12,733 nucleotides of DNA from a bacterium. Lineage in GTDB: Bacteria; Chloroflexota; Dormibacteria; UBA8260; Bog-877. Positions 7,422 through 12,733 of the stretch are shown here, piece by piece (position 1 is the stretch's first letter; the number at the start of each line of letters is the position of its first letter). A program made the position numbers and the translations under genes. The stretch lies in assembly GCA_021802115.1 (NCBI GenBank), contig JAKABA010000109.1, positions 1 to 12,733 on the forward strand, written 5' to 3'. A model generated the notes under the pieces. The model had not been told where the DNA came from, did no database searches, and worked only from the letters and a program-made list of their open reading frames with translations.

Positions 7422-8000
7422 CTACTCCAGGACTACCACCAGCTGGCTCAAGGGCAGCACCCAGTACGGGCTGGACGCCGGCCGGAGGAACCGCGACCAG
7501 TCCGGGGGCACCATCACCCCCAGATGGGAGAGCTGGAGCTTGCGGGCGGTGCTCTGGGGATCGCCGAGGTCGGGATACCCTACCGCCCGGCCGTCGGAGA
7601 TTACCCCGCAGGCTGAGCCGAGCTCCACGGCGAGCTGGTCGGCCAGCTCCCAGACCGCTTCCTCGGCCACGCCGAGCGCCAGCTCGGCCCAGGGCGGCAG
7701 GCGCAGGGTCACCTCGGCGGTCGCCTGACCGTCGGTCTGGCAGGTCTCGAGCACAGCTCGCAGACCGTGCCAGATCAGGGGCTCGCCCAGGATCAGGGGA
7801 GCGCCACCCCCGCTCCCGACCGCGTACCGCTCCCTGGAGGGATCCGGTCTGGCCCCGGAGACTTGGCGCACCACCTCGAGGGCGCGCGCCGCCAACCAGG
7901 GGCCGTCCTCAAGAGGGCAGCACAAAGAGAGCGCGGTCTCGTCAGCGGTGGGCCAGCAGGATCTCCAGGGAAGCTGGACGTCCCCAGGGTCAACTGACAA
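7422..8000 (-). CDS. Hypothetical protein, unrecognised family
   Basis: I do not recognise this protein. The frame is open on the minus strand, with GC-rich third positions near its end (CTG, GTG, GTC, GAG) like the real genes around it. From a TTG at 8000 it gives about 192 residues. Visible features include a Trp-rich N-terminus (VQLPWRSCWPTADE), a CC pair, a helical acidic middle (WAELALGVAEEAVWELADQLAVELG), the patch GVISDGRAVGYPDLGDP, and a hydrophobic C-terminus (YWVLPLSQLVVVLE). There is no signal peptide or clear membrane segment. The start is uncertain. A GTG at 8048 would give 208 residues and abut the divergent grpB start at 8049. The frame stays open to 8906, but that part is the shadow of grpB. 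It converges on coxE, and nothing nearby hints at a function. Confidence 0.55.
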   Translation of the reverse strand: MSVDPGDVQLPWRSCWPTADETALSLCCPLEDGPWLAARALEVVRQVSGARPDPSRERYAVGSGGGAPLILGEPLIWHGLRAVLETCQTDGQATAEVTLRLPPWAELALGVAEEAVWELADQLAVELGSACGVISDGRAVGYPDLGDPQSTARKLQLSHLGVMVPPDWSRFLRPASSPYWVLPLSQLVVVLE

Positions 8001-8048
8001 GCTAGGCTCGGAGAACGGGTCCGGAACAACTCGCTCGCTAGGTGCCAC

Positions 8049-8594
8049 ATGCCCTATTCTCACGGTGCCATGGCAGCAGGGCCCCCGGGTTGGGTTGATG
8101 AGCCGGTCCGCCTCAGCGAGTACGACCCCAGCTGGCCGGCCCGGTTCGAGGCGGAAAGGGCACTGCTGGAGCGCGCCCTGGCGGGGGCGATCTCCGGTGG
8201 GATCCATCACATCGGCAGCACGGCGGTGGTGGGGATGACCGGCAAGCCCGTGATCGACATCCTGGCCGGCGTCAGGTCGCTGGACGCGGCCCGCGAGTAC
8301 TTCGGTGCCCTGGAGGCTCTGCAATATCGCTACAGCCCCTTCCGTCCCTGGGAGCACTGGTTCTGCAAACCCTCGCCGGAGCGGCGCACCCATCACCTCC
8401 ACCTCATCGAGCCCGACCACCCCGACTTCCAACGGGTGCTGCGGTTTCGGGACCGACTGCGGTCGGATCCCAGAGTCCGCCAGGAGTATGTCGCGCTGAA
8501 GTTGAGCCTGGTGAGCCTTTACGCCGACAACCGCGAGGCTTACACGGACGGGAAGTCTGAGTTCGTGGAGACCTACAGCGTCGAGGGCTCCTGA
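8049..8594 (+). CDS. GrpB/UPF0157 family protein (nucleotidyltransferase-like fold)
   Basis: This 181-residue protein matches the GrpB (UPF0157) family. It shows VRLSEYDPSWPARFEAE at residues 20-36, HIGSTAV at 54-60, GKPVIDILAG after it, and the later HHLHLIEPDHPDF segment. The family has a nucleotidyltransferase-like fold with the GS motif at 56-57, and its members are sometimes fused to dephospho-CoA kinase. The cellular role is poorly defined. The ATG at 8049 has AGGTG 4 nt upstream. An in-frame ATG at 8070 would trim 7 residues and is also plausible, because the family core begins near residue 18. A -10-like TAGGCT at 8003-8008 may be the promoter. It is not obviously part of either neighbouring pathway. 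Confidence 0.85.
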   Translation: MPYSHGAMAAGPPGWVDEPVRLSEYDPSWPARFEAERALLERALAGAISGGIHHIGSTAVVGMTGKPVIDILAGVRSLDAAREYFGALEALQYRYSPFRPWEHWFCKPSPERRTHHLHLIEPDHPDFQRVLRFRDRLRSDPRVRQEYVALKLSLVSLYADNREAYTDGKSEFVETYSVEGS

Positions 8595-8637
8595 GCCACC
8601 GGGAAAACTCTCGCCCGGAGCGCTAACCTTGGCCGCA

Positions 8638-8651
8638 GGGGCATATGCCCC
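8638..8651. repeat. Perfect 14-bp palindrome upstream of the HPPD gene
   Basis: GGGGCATATGCCCC is fully self-complementary. It lies in the 93-bp gap between grpB and the dioxygenase gene, about 43 bases before the start chosen for that gene. It could be a dimeric regulator operator or the foot of an RNA hairpin. No T-run follows, so a simple terminator is unlikely. A -10-like TAACCT at 8624-8629 just upstream would place the palindrome near the start of transcription. Confidence 0.5.
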
Positions 8652-8670
8652 CCGCCCGGGCTCCGGGCGG
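8652..8670. repeat. Perfect 8-bp inverted repeat, 3-nt loop, directly after the palindrome
   Basis: CCGCCCGG (8652-8659) and CCGGGCGG (8663-8670) are separated by GCT and follow the 14-bp palindrome without a gap. The GC-only stem would be very stable in RNA. It sits 8 nt before the dioxygenase ribosome binding site, so it could act on the leader of that mRNA or end grpB transcription. No T-run follows. Confidence 0.45.
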
Positions 8671-8678
8671 CCCAGACT

Positions 8679-8686
8679 AGGTGAGG
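8679..8686 (+). promoter_or_regulatory. Ribosome binding site that decides the HPPD start
   Basis: AGGTGAGG ends 7 nt before the GTG at 8694 but only 1 nt before the GTG at 8688. Normal spacing therefore favours 8694 as the start. Confidence 0.6.
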
Positions 8687-8693
8687 CGTGGTT

Positions 8694-9818
8694 GTGAAAG
8701 CAGACACCGAGTCGATTCCTCGGGCTCCCGAGTACCGCGAGACCCTCCTGGACGGGGTCGACCACATCGAGTTCTACGTGGGCAACGCACGCCAGGCCGC
8801 CCATTTCTACCGCTCCGCGTTCGGCTTCGACGTGGTGGCCTACTCCGGACCGGAGACCGGGGTTAGGGACCGCGCCTCCTACGTCCTGCGCCAGGGGGAT
8901 GTGCATCTGGTCATGACCGCTCCCCTATCGCCTGATGGGGAGATCGCCGACCACGTGCGCCTCCACGGTGACGGCGTCCGCGCCCTCGCCTTCCAGGTCG
9001 AGGACGCCAACTCCGCCTATCAGGACGCGGTCAACCGCGGCGCGCGCCCGGTCGCCGAGCCGCATGTGGTGGAGGACGACCGGGGCGCGGTGCGGCTGGC
9101 GACGGTCAGGACCTTCGGTGACACCGTGCACACCTTCGTGGAGCGCTCGGAGTACGAAGGGGCATTCCTGCCCGGCTTCCGGGAGGAGTTCAAGCAGGGG
9201 ACCGGGGCCGGTCTGCAGGTGGTGGACCACTGCGTCTGCAACGTCGAGCTGCACCGGATGGACGAGTGGGTCGACTGGTACAACCGGGTCTTCGGCTTCG
9301 ACGTGTTCCAGGAGTTCGACGAGTCGGACATCGCCACCCAGTATTCGGCGCTGCGGAGCAAGGTGGTTCGCGGGGGCCGCGGTGGGAGCATCACCTTCCC
9401 GATCAACGAGCCCGCCAAGGGGTTGAAGCGCTCGCAGATCGATGAGTACCTCGACTACTACCACGGCCCCGGAGTCCAGCACATCGCGCTCCACACCAGT
9501 GACATCGTGGAGACGGTGGGCTGGCTGCGCCAGCAGGGCGCGGAGTTCCTGGCGGCGCCCAAGGCCTACTACGACACCCTCGGCGAGCGGGTGGGTGACA
9601 TCGACGAGGACCTGGAGCGGCTGCGCCAGCTCAACATCCTGGTGGACCGTGACGAGCACGGCTACCTGCTGCAGATCTTCACCCGGCCGGTGGAGGACCG
9701 TCCTACCCTCTTCTTCGAGGTGATCCAGCGCAAGGGTTGCCGTGGCTTCGGCAAGGGGAACTTCCAGGCCCTGTTCCAGGCGATCGAGCAGGAGCAGGAG
9801 GCGCGCGGGAACCTCTGA
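8694..9818 (+). CDS. hppD: 4-hydroxyphenylpyruvate dioxygenase (HPPD)
   Basis: This 374-residue Fe(II) enzyme converts 4-hydroxyphenylpyruvate to homogentisate and CO2 in tyrosine breakdown. It has two vicinal-oxygen-chelate halves. The N-terminal half begins [19 protein letters not shown]. The C-terminal catalytic half carries the full iron triad: His179 in [10 protein letters not shown], His263 in [11 protein letters not shown], and Glu342 in [10 protein letters not shown]. Spacing is as in Streptomyces and animal HPPDs rather than the shorter Pseudomonas form. The C-terminal [15 protein letters not shown] segment is also typical. The start at 8694 is set by the ribosome binding site; GTG at 8688 would add two residues. 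No homogentisate dioxygenase or other tyrosine gene is nearby, and moeA follows after 3 nt. 4-hydroxymandelate synthase is a related alternative, but the C-terminal segment and context favour HPPD. Confidence 0.93.
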   Translation: MKADTESIPRAPEYRETLLDGVDHIEFYVGNARQAAHFYRSAFGFDVVAYSGPETGVRDRASYVLRQGDVHLVMTAPLSPDGEIADHVRLHGDGVRALAFQVEDANSAYQDAVNRGARPVAEPHVVEDDRGAVRLATVRTFGDTVHTFVERSEYEGAFLPGFREEFKQGTGAGLQVVDHCVCNVELHRMDEWVDWYNRVFGFDVFQEFDESDIATQYSALRSKVVRGGRGGSITFPINEPAKGLKRSQIDEYLDYYHGPGVQHIALHTSDIVETVGWLRQQGAEFLAAPKAYYDTLGERVGDIDEDLERLRQLNILVDRDEHGYLLQIFTRPVEDRPTLFFEVIQRKGCRGFGKGNFQALFQAIEQEQEARGNL

Positions 9819-9821
9819 GCG

Positions 9822-11093
9822 ATGCCCGCATCGGTGAATAGGGAGGAGGCCGCGGCGTCGGCGGTGGGCCCTGCGCCTGTCCGGGGTCCCCTCGCGGTCG
9901 CGACCGCCCGCCGGGAGATGCTGGAGGCGGTGCCGGTGCTGCCGACCGAGCGGGTGCCGGTGGCCGGCGACGCGGCGGGCAGGGTGCTGAGCCAGGCCGT
10001 CGAGGCGATGGTGCTGCTGCCGCCGTTCGCCAACAGCGCGATGGACGGCTACGCGGTCAGGGCCGCGGACATACCCCGGGTCCCGTGGCGTCTGCCCGTT
10101 AGGGGCGAGATGCGGGCGGGGATGGCGCCGGGCGCGGTGGTGGTCGAGCCGGGGTCGTGCGCCAAGGTCATGACCGGAGCTCCGCTCCCGGAGGGAGCCG
10201 ACGCGGTGGTGCCATATGAGTGGACCGATCGCGGGTCGGAGGAGGTGCTGATCCACGAGCGGCCCCGCCGGGGCAACGCGGTCCGGCGTGCCGGAGAGGA
10301 CCTGTCGCCGGGCCAGGCGGTGCTCCCGGCGGGGCATCGGATCCGCCCCACGGATCTGGCACCCCTCGCCGCCTCCGGGGCCGGTGAGCTGGCCGTCGGG
10401 CGGCGCCCTCGGGTCGCCCTGATCACCACGGGGGACGAGATCCGCCGCCCCGGGAGCGCCCTGCAGCCCGGGGAGATCTACGACACCGCCGGCCCCGCGC
10501 TGGAGGCGCTGCTGGCGGCCGCCGGGGGCGAGCTGGTGCTGCGCGAGACCGCGACCGACGACCCCCGGCAGGTGGAGGCGGCGCTGCTGCGCGCGGCCGG
10601 CGAGGCCGACGTCCTGGTTGGTGTCGGGGGCATGAGCGTGGGTGACCACGACCACGTCCGAGCGACGGTGGAGCGGCTGGGACGGCTCGCCTTCTGGAGG
10701 GTGGCGATGCGTCCCGGCCGCCCGATCGCATTCGGCAGCCTGGACTCCGCGGTGTTCCTGGGCCTGCCCGGGAACCCGGTCTCCGCCTGCGTGACCTTCA
10801 TCCTCTTCGGTGCCCCGGCGATGCTGGCGATGCAGGGGGCGGCTCACCCGGAGCCGCCCACTCAGCCCGCCGAGCTGCTGGAGGACGTCGAGAAGCCGGA
10901 GGGGCTTGAGACCTTCCACCGAGCCGTGCTGCGGCCCCGCCCCGGCAAGGTGCCGGGGGTCAGGCTGGCCGGCAACCAGAGCAGCGGGGCGACGCTTTCC
11001 CTGGCGCGGGCGGACTGCCTGGTCGTCCTGCCCGCCCGGGGGGTGACGGTGCCGCGCGGTACCGCGGTGGACGTCATCCCACTGGGAGCCTAG
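9822..11093 (+). CDS. moeA: Molybdopterin molybdotransferase MoeA
   Basis: This 423-residue protein inserts molybdate into adenylylated molybdopterin, the last common step of molybdenum cofactor synthesis. Motifs include NSAMDGYAV at residues 71-79, KVMTGAPLPEGADAVV, RRAGEDLSPG, ITTGDEI, GGMSVGDHD at 269-277, MRPGRPIAFG, and GLPGNPVSA from 314. The C-terminal beta domain (MoeA domain IV) is present and length is normal. About 20 extra N-terminal residues precede the usual start of the domain. The ATG is 3 nt after the HPPD stop with no strong ribosome binding site, so translation is probably coupled. It would serve the CO dehydrogenase and any other molybdoenzyme. Its TAG stop overlaps the stop of the convergent small gene within one CTAG. 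Confidence 0.95.
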   Translation: MPASVNREEAAASAVGPAPVRGPLAVATARREMLEAVPVLPTERVPVAGDAAGRVLSQAVEAMVLLPPFANSAMDGYAVRAADIPRVPWRLPVRGEMRAGMAPGAVVVEPGSCAKVMTGAPLPEGADAVVPYEWTDRGSEEVLIHERPRRGNAVRRAGEDLSPGQAVLPAGHRIRPTDLAPLAASGAGELAVGRRPRVALITTGDEIRRPGSALQPGEIYDTAGPALEALLAAAGGELVLRETATDDPRQVEAALLRAAGEADVLVGVGGMSVGDHDHVRATVERLGRLAFWRVAMRPGRPIAFGSLDSAVFLGLPGNPVSACVTFILFGAPAMLAMQGAAHPEPPTQPAELLEDVEKPEGLETFHRAVLRPRPGKVPGVRLAGNQSSGATLSLARADCLVVLPARGVTVPRGTAVDVIPLGA

Positions 11094-11353
11094 TCCAGCT
11101 CCAGGTCGTCCCCGGCGCTGCCCGCTGCCGCCGCCGCGTCCTTCGCCGCCTGCAGCACCTTGAGCCGCCCCTCGCGAGCCATGCCGGCAGCCGCCCGGCC
11201 CGCCAGGTAGGCCGCCAGGGGTGCGAACTGGCGCGCTCCGGAGGTGTGGGCGGCTTCGCCGGCCAGCTCCAGCACCAACTTCGCCTCCTCGGTTCGCAGC
11301 ACGGTGTCGCCGGCCCCCAGAGCCTTCAGGTAGCGGTCGAACCAGCTGTTCAT
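11090..11353 (-). CDS. Small DUF6457-like protein, last gene of fdhD-mobA unit
   Basis: This is an 87-residue protein starting MNSWFDRYLKALGAG. The middle reads AKLVLELAGEAAHTSGARQFAPLAAYLAGRAA, and the tail is Ala-rich and acidic (GDDLELD). It resembles the small DUF6457 family, known to me mainly beside molybdenum cofactor genes in Actinomycetota and Chloroflexota. The function is unknown. The FAPL.AYLAGRAA block is the recognisable core. The ATG overlaps the mobA stop (ATGA) and has a strong AAGGAGGAG ribosome binding site. The frame stays open upstream to 11638, but that part is a shadow of mobA. The context suggests a helper in cofactor assembly or delivery. The family call is from memory of the motif. 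Confidence 0.75.
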   Translation of the reverse strand: MNSWFDRYLKALGAGDTVLRTEEAKLVLELAGEAAHTSGARQFAPLAAYLAGRAAAGMAREGRLKVLQAAKDAAAAAGSAGDDLELD

Positions 11354-11991
11354 GAAACTCCTCCTTGGTGTCGAGCGCCGGCCAGCAGGCTCGCTGCCGC
11401 CAGCTCCTCCGGGGTGTTGCAGCCCTGAAATGATGAGCCCTGGGGGTCGAACCTTCGCCATTCGGCCTCCGCCACGACCAACGGGTCGAGCCGCAAGATG
11501 GCCAGCTGCAGGGAGATCCCGCGATGGGCGGGTGCGAGCGCGGCCGCCGCCTCCAGTTGCGGGGCGGCCCCGGTCCGGTAGACCGCGAAGAGCGGTTCCA
11601 ACTGCCCGCTCCTGCGGCAGACGACAGCGCCCGAGCACCTCCGGGCACGGGCCCGGCCCAGCAGGTGCTGGGCCAGCTGGGGCTCGACCAGGGGGAGATC
11701 GGTGGCCACAGCCAGGACGTACTCGGTGGTTGCCCCGCGCAGCCCGGCCACCAGCCCACCCAGAGGTCCGGCGATCCCGGGGGCATCACCCACCAACCGG
11801 CAGGACAGCTCAAAGGATGCCGGTCCGGCGACCAGGCAATCCGCCGCCAGCGGCCGGAGCAGATCGTGCACGCGCTGGATGAGGGGCGGGTCCAGGGGAG
11901 AGGGGAAGGGGATCGACGCCTTGTCCCGCCCCATCCGGCGGCTGCCTCCGCCGGCCAGCAGCAGCAGGGTGAGATCCTGGTTCGATCTCAC
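11350..11991 (-). CDS. mobA: Molybdenum cofactor guanylyltransferase MobA
   Basis: This 213-residue nucleotidyltransferase attaches GMP from GTP to molybdopterin, giving the MGD form of the cofactor used by formate dehydrogenase and nitrate reductase type enzymes. The nucleotide-binding signature LAGGGSRRMGRDKA is at residues 12-25. DAPGIAGPLGGL at 69-80 and TDLP at 97-100 are also as in MobA. The late segment SFQGCNTPEEL matches the NxNTPEDL-type end of the family. The GTG at 11991 overlaps the fdhD stop (GTGA), and the stop overlaps the DUF6457-like start (ATGA). The related MocA makes the cytosine form needed by CO dehydrogenase. The GPLGGL and NTPEEL patterns favour MobA, but specificity cannot be proven by eye. 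Confidence 0.9.
   Translation of the reverse strand: MRSNQDLTLLLLAGGGSRRMGRDKASIPFPSPLDPPLIQRVHDLLRPLAADCLVAGPASFELSCRLVGDAPGIAGPLGGLVAGLRGATTEYVLAVATDLPLVEPQLAQHLLGRARARRCSGAVVCRRSGQLEPLFAVYRTGAAPQLEAAAALAPAHRGISLQLAILRLDPLVVAEAEWRRFDPQGSSFQGCNTPEELAAASLLAGARHQGGVS
11358..11366 (-). promoter_or_regulatory. Strong ribosome binding site of the DUF6457-like gene
   Basis: The minus strand reads AAGGAGGAG followed by TTTC and ATG, giving a 6-nt gap from the AGGAGG core. It lies inside the end of mobA and fixes the start of the small gene at 11353. It suggests the small protein may be made in greater amount than MobA. Confidence 0.7.
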
Positions 11992-12733
11992 TGGGCGCTG
12001 CGTCTGTCCACTCGCGCGCCAAGCCGGAGCCGCTCCGGGTGGGCGTAGACGTTGGCGGTGCCGCCGCGGGCGAATCCGACCAGGGTGACGCCCAGCGCAT
12101 CCGCGGTCTGCACCGCCAGCGAGGACGGTGCCGAGATCGAGACCAGCACGGCCAGCTGGGCCGCCGCCGCCTTCTGCACGATCTCGAACCCAGCTCTGCC
12201 GCTCACCACCAGGCAGTAGTCGGACAGCGGCAGGCGATCCTCCAGCAGCGCCTGCCCGACCAGCTTGTCGACCGCGTTGTGGCGGCCGACATCCTCGGCC
12301 ACCGACATCTGCTGCTCACCCCAGGCGACGACGCCGGCCGCGTGGAGCCCGCCGGTGGAGCTGAAGACAGGTTGGGCGGCTGCCAGTCGGCCAGGGAGCG
12401 AGAGGATCTCCTCCAGGGGCCAGGTGCGGTCGCTGGAGACCGCTTTCTGGAAGCGTTGCAGCGCCTCCAAGGTGGCGCTGCCGCAGATGCCGCAGGCGCT
12501 GCTGGAGGGCAGGGTGCGCTGCCACCCGAGGCGGCCTTCAAGGACCGGTTCCTGGAGTTGGACGTCCACCAGGTTCTCCGCCCGAGGGTCGGGCTCCAGT
12601 TCCAGCGTGGACCGGGGCCAGGCCACCTGGCCGCTGGGTGCCAGCCTCACCCGTTTCACGTCCCCCAGCCGTCGGATCACCCCCTCTGAGTGCAGGAGTC
12701 CCAGTGCCAGCTCCAGATCCGACCCTGGGGTAC
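11988..12733 (-). CDS. fdhD: FdhD sulfurtransferase for formate dehydrogenase (5' end cut by right edge)
   Basis: The frame is open from the right edge (TPGSDLELALGLLHSEGVI) to the stop at 11988. About 247 residues are visible, so roughly 25-30 N-terminal residues lie outside, judged from the usual 265-280. A GTG at 12680 is internal, because the conserved TPG.D.EL..G.L..EG motif lies upstream of it. The paired cysteines are in SSACGICG (12480-12494), and FSSTGGLHAAG and EDVGRHNAVDKL are the other family signatures. FdhD moves sulfur from a cysteine desulfurase to the bis-MGD cofactor of formate dehydrogenase. It is first in the visible fdhD-mobA-DUF6457 unit, joined by 4-nt overlaps. A formate dehydrogenase gene is likely further right. 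Confidence 0.93.
   Translation of the reverse strand, partial: TPGSDLELALGLLHSEGVIRRLGDVKRVRLAPSGQVAWPRSTLELEPDPRAENLVDVQLQEPVLEGRLGWQRTLPSSSACGICGSATLEALQRFQKAVSSDRTWPLEEILSLPGRLAAAQPVFSSTGGLHAAGVVAWGEQQMSVAEDVGRHNAVDKLVGQALLEDRLPLSDYCLVVSGRAGFEIVQKAAAAQLAVLVSISAPSSLAVQTADALGVTLVGFARGGTANVYAHPERLRLGARVDRRSAQ

Noticed and set aside
7393..7728. Plus-strand open frame after coxE
   Set aside because: It is Ser/Thr/Arg-rich with no domain. The opposite strand has better codon third positions and a more protein-like composition.
8001..8906. Upstream extension of the unknown minus-strand gene through grpB
   Set aside because: grpB on the plus strand has family motifs across this stretch; the minus frame is only its complement.
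8925..11813. 962-residue minus-strand open frame opposite HPPD and moeA
   Set aside because: HPPD, moeA and, at the right, mobA in another frame explain all of this DNA. The translation has no recognisable domain.

Overview
This is a high-GC window (GTG starts, tight 1-4 nt gene junctions, strongly GC-rich third codon positions) from an aerobic bacterium able to oxidise CO. Gene content and style fit an Actinomycetota, Chloroflexota or Dormibacterota-like soil organism. That placement is inference from gene style, not from any marker gene.

Left region (1-7298). A divergent XdhC/CoxI-family gene runs off the left edge on the minus strand. A 196-bp intergenic region separates it from a compact plus-strand operon: coxM (FAD subunit), coxS (2Fe-2S subunit), coxL (molybdenum catalytic subunit), an XdhC-type maturation protein fused to a C-terminal YHS domain (coxF-like), coxD (MoxR-type AAA+ ATPase) and coxE (von Willebrand A protein). 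All junctions overlap or are 1 nt apart. CoxL carries the active-site signature of form I (true) aerobic CO dehydrogenase, with an Ala before the catalytic Cys (AYACSFR, Cys375). The enzyme would oxidise CO to CO2 and pass electrons through FeS and FAD to the respiratory chain. The XdhC, AAA+ and VWA proteins would sulfurate or load the Mo-Cu site.

Middle region (7299-8687). A weak hairpin lies between coxE and a convergent, unrecognised minus-strand gene of about 192 codons. That gene is divergent from a GrpB/UPF0157 gene. A 93-bp leader with two adjacent perfect inverted repeats then precedes the next operon.

Right region (8688-12733). 4-hydroxyphenylpyruvate dioxygenase (tyrosine catabolism) is followed 3 nt later by moeA (molybdate insertion). 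moeA converges on a minus-strand set, fdhD (cut by the right edge), mobA and a small DUF6457-like gene, joined by 4-nt overlaps. The two converging units share one CTAG for both stop codons. MoeA could serve both the CO dehydrogenase and another molybdoenzyme. FdhD and MobA point to a bis-MGD enzyme such as formate dehydrogenase, probably encoded beyond the right edge.

No tRNA, rRNA, CRISPR, insertion sequence or phage gene was seen. The window is mainly a well-formed CO dehydrogenase locus next to a molybdenum-cofactor locus. The less ordinary parts are the XdhC-YHS fusion with an internal start signal, the altered CoxL signature, the unrecognised gene and the hairpin leader.
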